Part shown: positions 17,726 through 27,463 of the stretch, in pieces
How the letters are laid out: each line of letters opens with the position of its first letter
Numbering within the stretch: position 1 is the stretch's first letter
From: an uncultured Pelagibacteraceae bacterium
Lineage (GTDB): Bacteria > Pseudomonadota > Alphaproteobacteria > Pelagibacterales > Pelagibacteraceae
Direction: 5' to 3'
DNA: 64,000 bases
NCBI GenBank assembly: GCA_902516465.1
Contig: CABXZD010000002.1
Location: forward strand, 62,001 to 126,000
Position numbers and translations under genes: made by a program
The notes under the pieces: model-generated
The model's input: only the letters and a program-made list of their open reading frames with translations
What the model was told of the DNA's origin: nothing
The model's database searches: none

Positions 17726-18328
17726 ATGCGAAATAAAAAAATTAAAAAACTAGTTATAGGCACAAATAACAAGGGAAAATTAAGAGAAATTCGTGATTTA
17801 TTACCTAAAAATATCAAAATACAATCAGCCTCTGACTTTAAACTTAAAAGTCCCATTGAAAATGGCAAAACTTTTGAGGCTAACTCCCTAATCAAATCTA
17901 AATATTTTTCTAAAAAAACCAATTTGATTTGTCTTGCTGATGACTCCGGTCTAGAGATTGATATTTTAAATAAAAAACCAGGTATTTATTCCTCAAGATG
18001 GGGTGGAAGGGACTCAGATTTTAACAAGGCTATAAAAAAAGTTTATAGTGAATTAAATAAAAAAGATAAATTTTGGAAAAATAAAAAAATAAAGGCACGC
18101 TTCATTTGCGTATTATCAATTAGTTATTTAAATAAAAAAATTGCTTGTGTAAAAGGAAAAATTGAGGGAAAAATTTCAAATGAACCAAGAGGTAAAAACG
18201 GTTTTGGATACGATCCAATTTTTGTTCCTTTAAATATGAATAAAACATTTGGTGAAATGAAAGCGTCACAAAAATTTAAGTTAGATCACAGATATAAAGC
18301 CTTTGTTAAAATTAAAAAATTTTTTTAA
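17726..18328 (+). CDS. rdgB: Non-canonical purine NTP pyrophosphatase (RdgB/HAM1)
   Basis: Hydrolyses dITP, ITP and XTP to monophosphates and so keeps deaminated purines out of DNA and RNA. The product has 200 residues, standard length. Motifs: the substrate-binding start IGTNNKGKLREIRDLLP, DDSGLEIDILNKKPGIYSSRWGG in the middle, and GKNGFGYDPIFVPLNMNKTFGEM near the C-terminus. It is divergent from grpE (36-base gap), as in many alphaproteobacteria. Its 3' end overlaps the convergent LpoA-like gene by 17 bases. Confidence 0.96.
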   Translation: MRNKKIKKLVIGTNNKGKLREIRDLLPKNIKIQSASDFKLKSPIENGKTFEANSLIKSKYFSKKTNLICLADDSGLEIDILNKKPGIYSSRWGGRDSDFNKAIKKVYSELNKKDKFWKNKKIKARFICVLSISYLNKKIACVKGKIEGKISNEPRGKNGFGYDPIFVPLNMNKTFGEMKASQKFKLDHRYKAFVKIKKFF

Positions 18329-19466
18329 GCAATTTATTTTCAATTTTATAAAAATTTAATCTATGATTAATTTTATTATTTTCTATATCAAAAATACCTA
18401 TCTTACCTTTAAAAGTATTTTTATTTTTAAACAATGTTGATGTATTCTTTAAGTCATTTTTTAGCGACAAATAGTACACAAGACCAATAAAATCATAACT
18501 TAACAAAGATAAATAACTTGGAAATTTATTAAATTCTTTTTGAAATCTATTTTCAAAATTCTGTAAGTTTTTTTGGTTTATCGAAGGGTAATATATGGGT
18601 TGAATTGTTTCATCAGAAAGTAAACTTTTATTAAACCATTGATTGAATGTTATTATGTATTTTTTTTCAGGAGAAACATCAGCGTACAAAAGAGACGTGA
18701 TTATGCTTTTTAAATTCTCATCAAAATCTGAAATAATAACTGAGTCAAAATTTACATCTCCAATTGTATAAATTTTTTCTAATTTCTCTAGAAGTTTTTC
18801 CTTATTAGCCAAATCTGAGTTTTCAACTCTTTTTTTTTCATCCTCTAAATTTTGTTTTCTGTCACTGTAATTTGTAATTTTTTCAATTTGTTCAGTAAGC
18901 TTAGTTGGTTCAGTATTATAAATATGGTGTTTTGAAATTTCTATTTTTGAATTATTTATTGCTTTTTTTATTTCACTTTCATAGTCACCCTCTGGTGTTA
19001 AAATTATAGTTTCTTTTATTTCATTTAAATCAATAAATTTTCTTATTGTTAATAACTGGGAAGTTGCATTTATCCCTCCACTAACTACATTCTTAGGAAG
19101 ATTGATAGTTTTATTCGTTAGGGATAAAAAAGTAATTTCTTCTATTTCCTCTAGATAAGTTAAACTTTTATAAAATACAGGACCGATAACTATTTTGACA
19201 CCCAACTGTTTCAATTCATTCGCAGACTTTAAAGTTTTATTTGGATTTGAATTAGTATCCTTAAGATGTATCTCTAACTTTTCTTCATTTATATCTTTTA
19301 GTGCAATTCTCGTTGACTTTATGATTTGTTGACCTAATTCTTTATTCTCACCAGTTATTGGAACCAATAGACCAATCTTGATCTTTTCTTCTGCTGAAAT
19401 TTCTTCTGTAAATAAGAATAAAATTCCAAAAAATAAAAAAAAAATAATTCTAAAAATTTTATACAT
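18312..19466 (-). CDS. Penicillin-binding-protein activator (LpoA-like) / periplasmic-binding fold protein
   Basis: A 384-residue exported protein: signal peptide at residues 1-25 (ends EEISA) followed by KIKIGLLVPITGENKELGQQI, the start of a type I periplasmic-binding (Leu/Ile/Val-binding) fold that also forms LpoA C-terminal domains. Proteins of this kind sit next to rsmI in proteobacteria and are annotated as PBP activators or LppC/YraM. Here it is divergent from rsmI (31-base gap), which supports that assignment. Unlike E. coli LpoA there is no lipobox Cys and no N-terminal TPR domain, so membrane anchoring is not evident. Confidence 0.78.
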   Translation of the reverse strand: MYKIFRIIFFLFFGILFLFTEEISAEEKIKIGLLVPITGENKELGQQIIKSTRIALKDINEEKLEIHLKDTNSNPNKTLKSANELKQLGVKIVIGPVFYKSLTYLEEIEEITFLSLTNKTINLPKNVVSGGINATSQLLTIRKFIDLNEIKETIILTPEGDYESEIKKAINNSKIEISKHHIYNTEPTKLTEQIEKITNYSDRKQNLEDEKKRVENSDLANKEKLLEKLEKIYTIGDVNFDSVIISDFDENLKSIITSLLYADVSPEKKYIITFNQWFNKSLLSDETIQPIYYPSINQKNLQNFENRFQKEFNKFPSYLSLLSYDFIGLVYYLSLKNDLKNTSTLFKNKNTFKGKIGIFDIENNKINHRLNFYKIENKLLKKIF

Positions 19467-19497
19467 TTTAATGATATTATATTATTTATTTTAAATT

Positions 19498-20361
19498 ATG
19501 ATTGTAAATTCTCAAACCCAAAACAATGAAATTGTAAAAGGCCTTTATATAGTATCAACTCCAATAGGAAATTTAGAGGATATAACACTTAGAGCTTTAA
19601 ATACATTGAATAAATCGGATTTTATTTTATGTGAAGATACTAGGATATCTAAGATACTGCTTGATAAATATAAAATAAGTTCCAAACTAATATCAAATCA
19701 TAAATTCAATGAAAAAAAAAACTTAAACAAAATACTTAAATATTTAAAAAATGGGCAAATCGTTTCATTAATCTCTGACGCCGGCACTCCGGGCATTTCC
19801 GACCCGGGCTGTGTCCTTATTAATGCGTGTGTTGAAAATAAAATTAAGATTATACCTTTACCTGGTCCATCATCAGTTATTTCTGCAATTTCTGTAAGTG
19901 GTTTTTCTGAAAAATTTTTTTTTTACGGCTTTTTTCCTGAAAAAAAAAAGAGTCTAGAGAAAGATTTGAAAAGATTGTCTCAGTTAGATTCATCTTTGGT
20001 TTTCTTTATTTCTCCAAAAAAGATACAAAAAATTATTCCATATATAAGAAAAAATTTTTCTGGAAGAAAAATACTTATTTGTAGAGAGATGACGAAATAT
20101 TTCGAAGAACTTATTCGAACCGATGTAGATAAACTTGAAGAATTAAATATCAAAAATAAGGGAGAAATGACAATTGTGATTTCAGAAAAAAAATTTAAAG
20201 ATAAAACTTCGCAAACTCTCTCAGAATCTGATAAAAAAACAATACACAAAATAATTAATAAATTAACTATTAAAGAGATAATAGATTTAATTAATAAGGA
20301 TCAAAACTTATCGAAAAAAGAAATTTATGAATTTTGTATTAAATCAAAAAATGAAAAATAA
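19498..20361 (+). CDS. rsmI: 16S rRNA (cytidine-1402 2'-O) methyltransferase RsmI
   Basis: Methylates the 2'-OH of C1402 in the 16S rRNA P-site using S-adenosylmethionine. The product has 287 residues. Tetrapyrrole-methylase-fold motifs: YIVSTPIGNLEDITLRAL near residue 20, EDTR, ISDAGTPGISDPG near 95 and PLPGPSSVISAISVSG near 120. All are canonical. The 3' end overlaps the next gene by 11 bases. Neighbours (LpoA-like, BON lipoprotein) match the E. coli rsmI-lpoA-dolP locus with two genes missing. Confidence 0.97.
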   Translation: MIVNSQTQNNEIVKGLYIVSTPIGNLEDITLRALNTLNKSDFILCEDTRISKILLDKYKISSKLISNHKFNEKKNLNKILKYLKNGQIVSLISDAGTPGISDPGCVLINACVENKIKIIPLPGPSSVISAISVSGFSEKFFFYGFFPEKKKSLEKDLKRLSQLDSSLVFFISPKKIQKIIPYIRKNFSGRKILICREMTKYFEELIRTDVDKLEELNIKNKGEMTIVISEKKFKDKTSQTLSESDKKTIHKIINKLTIKEIIDLINKDQNLSKKEIYEFCIKSKNEK

Positions 20362-20944
20362 ATTTTTATTAATATTGTCTATATCTCTTATATTATCAGG
20401 ATGTGTTGGAGTTTCTTCTAAAGGAATTTTTGGTACCGGAGTAAGTATTGCATTTGATCCAAGATCTGTTGGAACGCAAATAGATGACTCTATTATGCAA
20501 AAAAGCTTATCTGCTAGGATCTTATTAGCAGATAAAAACTATTTTTTTTCAGTGAAGTCAAAAGTTTTAGATGGAAGAATTTTTTTAACAGGAAAAGTTG
20601 ATGATCCTGAGGAGAAACTTAAATTAACCAAATTAGCATGGGAGACTCAGGGAGTAAGATCTGTAAGAAATGATATTAGAGTTAAGGAAAAATTTGATTT
20701 AAAAAAATCTGCTAAAGATGTTTTAATCACATCACAATTGAGAACATCATTAATTCTAGACAAGAATATAAAAGCAACTAATTATCAAATTGACACATAT
20801 AATAAAAAAATTTACATTTATGGTATCTCAATGACATCAACTGAGAGAGATCTTGTTATAAGTAAAGCTAAAAATATTACTGATGTTGAAAATGTTATAG
20901 CAAGCATAATGCTTGTTGAAAATTTAAGAATTCAGAAAAATTAA
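20351..20944 (+). CDS. BON-domain lipoprotein (DolP/YraP-like)
   Basis: A 197-residue lipoprotein. I chose the ATG at 20351 because it gives a clean lipobox (ILSGCVG, Cys near residue 18); the frame opens at 20327 inside rsmI. Two BON domains follow: one containing KVDDPEEKLKLTKLAWETQGVRSVRN-like features, the second with YIYGISMTSTERDLVISKAKNITDVENV. E. coli DolP (YraP) is a dual-BON outer-membrane lipoprotein that binds anionic phospholipid and supports BAM function, and it lies in the same locus. The ortholog call rests on domain order and synteny. Confidence 0.85.
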   Translation: MKNKFLLILSISLILSGCVGVSSKGIFGTGVSIAFDPRSVGTQIDDSIMQKSLSARILLADKNYFFSVKSKVLDGRIFLTGKVDDPEEKLKLTKLAWETQGVRSVRNDIRVKEKFDLKKSAKDVLITSQLRTSLILDKNIKATNYQIDTYNKKIYIYGISMTSTERDLVISKAKNITDVENVIASIMLVENLRIQKN

Positions 20945-20945
20945 G

Positions 20946-23228
20946 TTATTTTTTATAATCTATAACATCTGCAGAATATGCAGCAATAGATGCTAAATTA
21001 ATAATTTCTGATGTAGAAGATCTAAGCGGCGCTATTTCAATTGGCAATCCCAAACCAATTAATAAAGGACCGATCAATTTTGCTCTACTCATAGACTTGA
21101 TCATCTTATAAGAAATAGCAGCACTATGCTGGCTTGGCATTATTAAAACATTTGAATTTCCCACTATTTCAGAAAAAGGATAAAGTTCTTTATAGATGTC
21201 CTCAAGGGCAACATCGGGCTGCATCTCTCCGTCAAATTTGAAATCAACCTTTTTTTTTCTTAGTAAGTTAACTGCATCACTAATTCTTTTTGTTCTATCT
21301 GTTTGTGGTTGACCAAAAGTAGAATGTGATAAAAAAGCCACTTTAGGATCAAATCCGAAAAGTCTAACGACTCTAGCAGCTGATATAGCCATCTCAGCCA
21401 ATTGATCTGCATCAGGGTATTCAATAACTGAGGTATCGCACATGAAAATCGTTTTACCCCTGTTTACTACCAAGTTTAGTCCAAACATAATCTCACCTTT
21501 TCTTGGATTGACTACTTTAGTTATTTTTTCTAATGAGGACGAATATCTTCGAGTGTTTCCTGTGATCATAGCGTCACTGTCACCAGATGCAACCATGCAT
21601 GCAGCCCAAATAACTCTATCATTTCTAATTAGTCTGTCACAATCTCTTTCCAGCATTCCTTGCTCTCTTTGAAGTCTTTTAAAAATATATTTGACATATT
21701 TCTCTCTTTTTTCGGAGTCCTTAGAATTTACTATTTCAATATCAAAATTTTCGTTATAACCAATTTTTTTAATTTGATCTTTAATTTTTTCCTCTTTTCC
21801 AATTAAAATTGGAATACCTAATTTTGAGTTCTTAAATGCTATCGCTGCTTTGAGCATATTTTCATCTTCACCGTCAGCGAAAACTATTTTTTTTGGTTTT
21901 TTTCTTATATAAGAGTTTATACCTTGCATAATTGTTACTGTTGGATCTAATCTTTGTTTCAATTGTTCTTTATAAATTTCAAAATTATTAATTTTGATTC
22001 TTGCAACACCAGTTTCCATAGCAGCTTTTGCAACAGCTGCGGGGATAACACTTATCAATCTAGGATCAAATGTAGATGGAATTATATAGTCTTTACCATA
22101 GTGTGGTCTTTCACCACCCATAGCAGCTACAACTTCATCTGGCACATCCTCTTTTGCTAAGTTTGCTATGGCATTCGCTGCAGCTACTTTCATTTCTTCA
22201 TTTATAGTTTTTGATCTGACATCTAAAGCACCTCTAAAGATATAGGGAAAACCAATCAGATTATTTACTTGATTTGGATAATCAGATCTTCCAGTTGCTA
22301 TTATTGCATCACCTCTTACTTCCTCGATTTCCTCTGGAGTAATTTCAGGGTCTGGATTTGCACAAGCAAATATTATTGGATTCTTTGCCATTTTCTTAAC
22401 CATATTTTTTGTCAACGCTCCCTTAGCCGATAAACCTAAAAAAACATCAGCATTATTAATAGCGTCATCTAAAGAACGATTTTTTGTATCTATAGCATGA
22501 TTTGACTTCCATTGATTTAAATTCTCTCGTCCTCTGTAAATGACACCAATCCTATCAACCATTACTAAGTTTTTTTGGGGCACTCCACTTTTCTTAAATA
22601 AATCTGCGCAGGCCATAGCAGAAGCCCCTGCTCCATTAATGACAATTTTAACTTTATCAACCGATTTTTGACTTATATTTAAAGCATTTATAAGTGCCGC
22701 TGTTGTGATTATGGCTGTACCATGTTGGTCATCATGAAAAACTGGTATATCTAAAATTTCTTTAAGTTTTTTTTCTATCACAAAACAATCTGGTGCAGCA
22801 ATATCTTCAAGGTTTATTCCACCAAAACTTGGAGAAAAATTTTTAATACTATTAATTATTTCATTTGGGTCAGTTGAGTCTATCTCAAGATCTATTGAGT
22901 CGATATCAGCAAATCTTTTAAATAAAACGGCCTTTCCTTCCATTACAGGCTTTGAGGCTAATGCACCTAAGTTTCCCATTCCAAGTATTGCTGAGCCATT
23001 ACTAATTACAGCTACAAGATTTCCCTTACTGGTATAATCATATGCTGCATCAGGATCATTACTTATAGCTCTAACTGGTGCTGCCACTCCAGGAGAGTAT
23101 GCTAAAGCTAGATCTCTTTTGGTAGTCATATTTTTTGAAGAGGAAATCTCAATTTTTCCTGGTTTTTTATGACTATGGAATTCCAAAGCTTCCTTGTCAG
23201 TGTAGTGATCAACTTTTGTTTTTTTCAT
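20946..23228 (-). CDS. maeB: NADP-dependent malic enzyme with phosphotransacetylase-like domain
   Basis: Oxidatively decarboxylates malate to pyruvate, producing NADPH. The 760-residue length fits the MaeB two-domain form. The malic enzyme part is residues 1 to about 430 (SPGVAAPVRAI, PVFHDDQHGTAI, INGAGASAMAC for the dinucleotide, ANPDPEITPEE). The C-terminal part is a PTA-like regulatory domain (KIVFADGEDENMLKAA, MITGNTRRYSSSLEKI, QPDVALEDI). It is one base from the convergent BON lipoprotein and appears monocistronic. Confidence 0.97.
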   Translation of the reverse strand: MKKTKVDHYTDKEALEFHSHKKPGKIEISSSKNMTTKRDLALAYSPGVAAPVRAISNDPDAAYDYTSKGNLVAVISNGSAILGMGNLGALASKPVMEGKAVLFKRFADIDSIDLEIDSTDPNEIINSIKNFSPSFGGINLEDIAAPDCFVIEKKLKEILDIPVFHDDQHGTAIITTAALINALNISQKSVDKVKIVINGAGASAMACADLFKKSGVPQKNLVMVDRIGVIYRGRENLNQWKSNHAIDTKNRSLDDAINNADVFLGLSAKGALTKNMVKKMAKNPIIFACANPDPEITPEEIEEVRGDAIIATGRSDYPNQVNNLIGFPYIFRGALDVRSKTINEEMKVAAANAIANLAKEDVPDEVVAAMGGERPHYGKDYIIPSTFDPRLISVIPAAVAKAAMETGVARIKINNFEIYKEQLKQRLDPTVTIMQGINSYIRKKPKKIVFADGEDENMLKAAIAFKNSKLGIPILIGKEEKIKDQIKKIGYNENFDIEIVNSKDSEKREKYVKYIFKRLQREQGMLERDCDRLIRNDRVIWAACMVASGDSDAMITGNTRRYSSSLEKITKVVNPRKGEIMFGLNLVVNRGKTIFMCDTSVIEYPDADQLAEMAISAARVVRLFGFDPKVAFLSHSTFGQPQTDRTKRISDAVNLLRKKKVDFKFDGEMQPDVALEDIYKELYPFSEIVGNSNVLIMPSQHSAAISYKMIKSMSRAKLIGPLLIGLGLPIEIAPLRSSTSEIINLASIAAYSADVIDYKK

Positions 23229-23278
23229 TTATGTTAATTAGGTGTACAAATGGCCTTAAATTAAGACTAATATGATTT

Positions 23279-24808
23279 ATGAACTTAATTAAGTCAACAG
23301 GGACTTTTGGTTTTTATACTATAATAAGTAGATTACTTGGTTATTTAAGAGATATTTTAATTGCTATTTTTTTAGGAACAAGCTTTCTTGCGGATGTATT
23401 TTTTGTTGCTTTTAGAATACCAAATACCTTTCGTAGATTATTTGCAGAGGGAACTTTTAATGCTGCTTTTGTCCCTATTTACACATCAGAGTTAATTAAA
23501 GGAAGATCAAAATCAAAAAAATTCGCTGGGGAAATATTTAATTTATTATTTTTATTTTTATTTCTTTTAGTTTTGATCATTGAAATATTTATGCCTATTT
23601 TCGTAGGTTTAATCGCACCCGGTTTTACAGAAGACGATAAAAAAATTGAACTAGCAGTAAATCTTACTAGAATAATGTTTCCCTTTTTATTTTTTGTGAG
23701 TTTATCATCTTTTTTTTCTGCAATTCTTAATTCTCATAATAAATTTGCAGCTGCATCAGCTGCACCGATTATTTTAAACATAATTTTGATAGCGATTCTT
23801 ATTTTTGGGAAAATACTTAATGATCAACTTATATATTACCTCTCTTATGGAGTGTCTTTAGCTGGTTTTTTACAATTAATTTTTTTATATAAGTTTGCCT
23901 ATAAATTTTTTTCAGTAAAGTTTGATTTCAACTTTAAACTTCCTAAAGAAGTAAAACTTTTTTTTAAAAAACTTTTACCTAGTATTTTTTCTTCAGGTGT
24001 AACACAGATAAATATACTCGTAGGAACCATTATAGCATCTTTCCAAGCAAGTGCGGTTTCTTATCTTTATTATGCAGATAGAATTTATCAAATAAATTTA
24101 GCCATAGCAGGTATAGCCATCAGCGTTGTTATTCTTCCTAAACTTTCAAATTTTGTTCAACAAAATAAAAAGAATAAAGTTTCATTAATTCAAAATAAGG
24201 CTCTTGAATTTAGTATGTTTTTAAGCTTACCTGCTTCAGCAGCATTATTAATAGGCTCCCAAGAAATTATATCAGCATTATTTGGATATGGTTCTTTTAA
24301 AGAGGTTGATGTATATAATTCTGCAAAAGCTCTGTATTTTTTTAGTTTAGGTCTTCCAGCTTTTGCTTCAATTAAAGTTTTTTCAAGTTTTTTCTTTGCA
24401 AATAAAGATACAATAACACCTTTTTATATCTCACTCATATCAGTAATTTTAAATATTGTTATTAGTATTTATTTTTTTAGAGATATAGGTTTTATAATTA
24501 TTCCTATAGCAACTACTATTTCCTCTTGGTTTAACGCAATCACATTATTTATTTTTTTAAGAAATCAAAATTTATTTAAATTAAATGATATATTTTTTAT
24601 AAAATTTTTTAAAATAATATTTGCATCAGTTATGATGGGGCTATTTTTTAAATACCTCATATTAGTTTTTGAAAATCAATTAATGTACTATTATGGTTTT
24701 AAATCTTTTTATCTTATTTTGTCTGCAATTTTAGCTTTAATATTCTATTTATTAGCAACATACTTTATCAAAGCTTTTAATTTCAAAGATCTTAAATTAA
24801 AGTATTAA
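23279..24808 (+). CDS. murJ: Lipid II flippase MurJ (MviN)
   Basis: A 509-residue integral membrane protein with about 14 hydrophobic segments that flips the peptidoglycan precursor lipid II. The N-terminal STGTFGFYTIISRLLGYLRDILIA and RIPNTFRRLFAEGTFNAAFVP are highly characteristic of MurJ and contain functionally important Arg residues. The extreme A/T codon use produces long runs of Phe, Ile and Leu. It is followed 3 bases later by trpS on the same strand. Confidence 0.97.
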   Translation: MNLIKSTGTFGFYTIISRLLGYLRDILIAIFLGTSFLADVFFVAFRIPNTFRRLFAEGTFNAAFVPIYTSELIKGRSKSKKFAGEIFNLLFLFLFLLVLIIEIFMPIFVGLIAPGFTEDDKKIELAVNLTRIMFPFLFFVSLSSFFSAILNSHNKFAAASAAPIILNIILIAILIFGKILNDQLIYYLSYGVSLAGFLQLIFLYKFAYKFFSVKFDFNFKLPKEVKLFFKKLLPSIFSSGVTQINILVGTIIASFQASAVSYLYYADRIYQINLAIAGIAISVVILPKLSNFVQQNKKNKVSLIQNKALEFSMFLSLPASAALLIGSQEIISALFGYGSFKEVDVYNSAKALYFFSLGLPAFASIKVFSSFFFANKDTITPFYISLISVILNIVISIYFFRDIGFIIIPIATTISSWFNAITLFIFLRNQNLFKLNDIFFIKFFKIIFASVMMGLFFKYLILVFENQLMYYYGFKSFYLILSAILALIFYLLATYFIKAFNFKDLKLKY

Positions 24809-24811
24809 TTT

Positions 24812-25813
24812 ATGAAAAAAAAAATTTTTTCAGGTGTCCAACCAACAGGTAATCTTCATTTAGGTAATTATTTAGGAGCAATAAAAAATTTTGTTGAATT
24901 AAATAATGATGAAGAAAACAAATGTATTTTTTGTGTTGTTGATTTACATGCTATTACTGTTAAACAAAATCCAAAAGAGTTAAGAAGCAATATAAGAGAG
25001 ACAGTTGCAACGTTTTTAGCGAGCGGTATTGACGCAAACAAAAGTATTATATTTAATCAATCAACTGTTTCAGCCCACTCAGAGGCTGCGTGGGTTTTAG
25101 GTTGTGTTGCTAGGACAGGATGGCTTAATAGAATGACTCAATTTAAAGAAAAAGCAGGCAAAGATAAGGAAAAGGCTAGCCTTGGATTATATTCTTATCC
25201 AGTTTTAATGGCTGCAGATATACTACTATATGACTCTACTCATGTCCCAGTTGGAAATGATCAAAAACAACATTTAGAGCTTTGTAGAGATATAGCTCAA
25301 AAATTTAATATAGATTTTGCGGCTGATAATTTTTTTAAAGTTCCAGAGCCTTTAATTCAAAAAGATTTTTCCAGAATTATGAGTCTTAAAGATGGTTTAA
25401 AAAAAATGAGCAAATCTGATTTGTCAGATTTTAGTAGGATAAATTTAACTGACGACGAAGATCAGATAATTAGTAAAATTAAGAAGTCAAAAACAGATAC
25501 ATTACCGTTACCAAATAATTTTAATGAATTAGAAAATAGACCTGAGGCAAAAAATCTTTTAGGAATCTATTCTAGTTTAAAAAATTCTGATCTTGAAAAA
25601 ACTATTAAAAATTTTGCTGGAAAAAACTTCTCAGAATTTAAAGAAAATTTGTCTCAAGAATTGGTTGACAAAATTGGTCCAATATCATTAGAAATCAAAA
25701 AGTTGTTAGGCGATAAAGGTTATCTTGATAAAATACTTAGTAATGGATTCGAAAAAGCCAATGAAATTGCTACAAAAAAAATGAAAAATATTCGTGAAAT
25801 AGTGGGTTTTTAG
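24812..25813 (+). CDS. trpS: Tryptophanyl-tRNA synthetase
   Basis: A class Ic aminoacyl-tRNA synthetase. The product has 333 residues, standard length. The HIGH-type motif is in [18 protein letters not shown] (residues 5-22), the conserved VDLHAIT follows, and the KMSKS motif is KKMSKSD near residue 206. The catalytic region [27 protein letters not shown] is intact. It shares a transcript with murJ. Confidence 0.98.
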   Translation: MKKKIFSGVQPTGNLHLGNYLGAIKNFVELNNDEENKCIFCVVDLHAITVKQNPKELRSNIRETVATFLASGIDANKSIIFNQSTVSAHSEAAWVLGCVARTGWLNRMTQFKEKAGKDKEKASLGLYSYPVLMAADILLYDSTHVPVGNDQKQHLELCRDIAQKFNIDFAADNFFKVPEPLIQKDFSRIMSLKDGLKKMSKSDLSDFSRINLTDDEDQIISKIKKSKTDTLPLPNNFNELENRPEAKNLLGIYSSLKNSDLEKTIKNFAGKNFSEFKENLSQELVDKIGPISLEIKKLLGDKGYLDKILSNGFEKANEIATKKMKNIREIVGF

Positions 25814-25866
25814 ATAAATCCTTATATTCAAGTTTCAATTTATAAATTATTGATTATATATAAATC

Positions 25867-26406
25867 ATGTTCGTACAGACAGAAACTACACCAAATCCTA
25901 ATTCATTAAAATTTTTGCCCGGTAAGATAGTATCAAACAATGGTTCATTTGAAATATCAGCAAAAAATAAAACAAATAATGAGTTGATTAAAAATTTATT
26001 ATCTGTTGATGGTGTAGAAACTATTTTTTTAGGAAAAGATTTTATATCTGTAAATAAAAAAAGCGATATTGCCTGGGAACATATTAAACATATAATAATT
26101 TCATTAATTAACGATTTTTATTCTAAAGGAAAGGAGTTTGTAATAGAAAAAGATATATTCGAGAAACCAGAAAATTTAGAAACAATAGAAAAAAAAATTG
26201 TTAAATTATTGGATGAGAAAATAAGACCTGCAGTAGCTAAAGATGGGGGGGACATTAGATTTAAAGAATTTAAAGATGGTGTAGTTAAAGTTCAACTACA
26301 AGGAAGTTGCTCAGGTTGCCCGAGCTCTAAAATGACTTTAAAGCAAGGTGTTCAAAATCTCTTATGTCATTACATACCTGAAATAAAAAGTGTAGAGGCA
26401 GTTTAA
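25867..26406 (+). CDS. nfu: NifU-like Fe-S cluster carrier (Nfu)
   Basis: A 179-residue Fe-S scaffold/carrier. The N-terminal Nfu_N domain begins MFVQTETTPNPNSLKFLPG. The C-terminal NifU domain has LDEKIRPAVAKDGGDI and the cluster-binding CSGCPSSKMTLKQGV with a CxxC near residue 153. This is the mitochondrial/alphaproteobacterial Nfu architecture. It is followed 1 base later by the glucosaminidase-like gene. Nfu, tsaB and miaB are commonly neighbours in alphaproteobacteria. Confidence 0.96.
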   Translation: MFVQTETTPNPNSLKFLPGKIVSNNGSFEISAKNKTNNELIKNLLSVDGVETIFLGKDFISVNKKSDIAWEHIKHIIISLINDFYSKGKEFVIEKDIFEKPENLETIEKKIVKLLDEKIRPAVAKDGGDIRFKEFKDGVVKVQLQGSCSGCPSSKMTLKQGVQNLLCHYIPEIKSVEAV

Positions 26407-26407
26407 A

Positions 26408-27463
26408 ATGATAAAAGGGTCTTTAAAATATTTTGATCAGAAAAAAATTGGCTCTCTTCCCAGGATTTTCATAAGCTCAATATTAACAATATCTTTTTTT
26501 TATTTTGTGCCATTGATTGCTCAATTTTTAAAAATAAATAATTTAGAGTTCCAAAATAATTCAAAAGCAGTCTTAGTCTACACCCTCAACAATAAGGCAA
26601 ACGATACTAATGATCAAAACCAAGCCTTAAATGAAAATGATTTGTTAGTTGATATTTTTAGTTTGAATGATTTAGAAACTGATACTGTAAGACTTAACGC
26701 ATCAACTATAAAGCAACTTTTTGAAGATACTAATTATACGCTTGACGATGTGAGGGAAAAAAAATTAGTAAAACCTGTAGCTCTCACTTTGCTTCCGAAT
26801 GAAATTAAGATGATTGAGAACACAAAAAAAAGAAAAGAATTTTTTATTCAAATTATTTTGCCATTAATTTTAAAAGAAAATAATAACATAAAATTAGATA
26901 GAAAAAGACTTTTTACAATTATTAATAAAAGTAGTAATTCTAATTTAGAAAAAAAATGGTTAGATAAAAAGTATAAACAATATGGAATACCATCAAAGGA
27001 TTTATCAATTTTAAAAATAAGAATGGATGAAATACCAGTTTCTTTAGCAATAGCTCAAGCAGCAAAGGAGACTGGTTGGGGAACATCTAGATTTGCACAA
27101 GAGGGAAATGCACTTTTTGGACAATGGACTTGGTCTGGCGAGGGACTAAAGCCTAAAGAAGCTGATAATAATCAAGGTCATAAAGTAATGAAATTTAATG
27201 TGCTACAAGCATCTGTAAGAGCTTATCAAAGAAACTTAAATACTCATAAAACTTATCAAAAATTTAGAGAAGCAAGAGCAGACTTAAGAGATCAAGGGAT
27301 TGGTCTAGATAGTATTATATTATCAAATTATTTAAATTCATATGCAGAAACTGGCAAAAAGTATGTAGATGTTTTGCAACAAATTATAAAACAAAATAAT
27401 CTAAAAGATTTTGATGATGCTAAGCTACTACCATCAAGCATAGAGCTTGAGAGTTTAATTTAG
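26408..27463 (+). CDS. Bax-like glucosaminidase-domain protein
   Basis: A 351-residue protein: an N-terminal hydrophobic segment (residues about 18-37, signal or anchor), a low-complexity Asn/Asp linker, and a C-terminal glucosaminidase (GH73-like) domain with IPVSLAIAQAAKETGWGTSRFA (catalytic Glu in AKETGWG), NALFGQWTW and LNTHKTYQKFREARA. It resembles E. coli Bax, predicted to cleave peptidoglycan N-acetylglucosaminyl bonds. The stop shares bases (TTAG) with the stop of the convergent deacetylase gene; both act on glycans, which may be coincidental. Confidence 0.88.
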   Translation: MIKGSLKYFDQKKIGSLPRIFISSILTISFFYFVPLIAQFLKINNLEFQNNSKAVLVYTLNNKANDTNDQNQALNENDLLVDIFSLNDLETDTVRLNASTIKQLFEDTNYTLDDVREKKLVKPVALTLLPNEIKMIENTKKRKEFFIQIILPLILKENNNIKLDRKRLFTIINKSSNSNLEKKWLDKKYKQYGIPSKDLSILKIRMDEIPVSLAIAQAAKETGWGTSRFAQEGNALFGQWTWSGEGLKPKEADNNQGHKVMKFNVLQASVRAYQRNLNTHKTYQKFREARADLRDQGIGLDSIILSNYLNSYAETGKKYVDVLQQIIKQNNLKDFDDAKLLPSSIELESLI

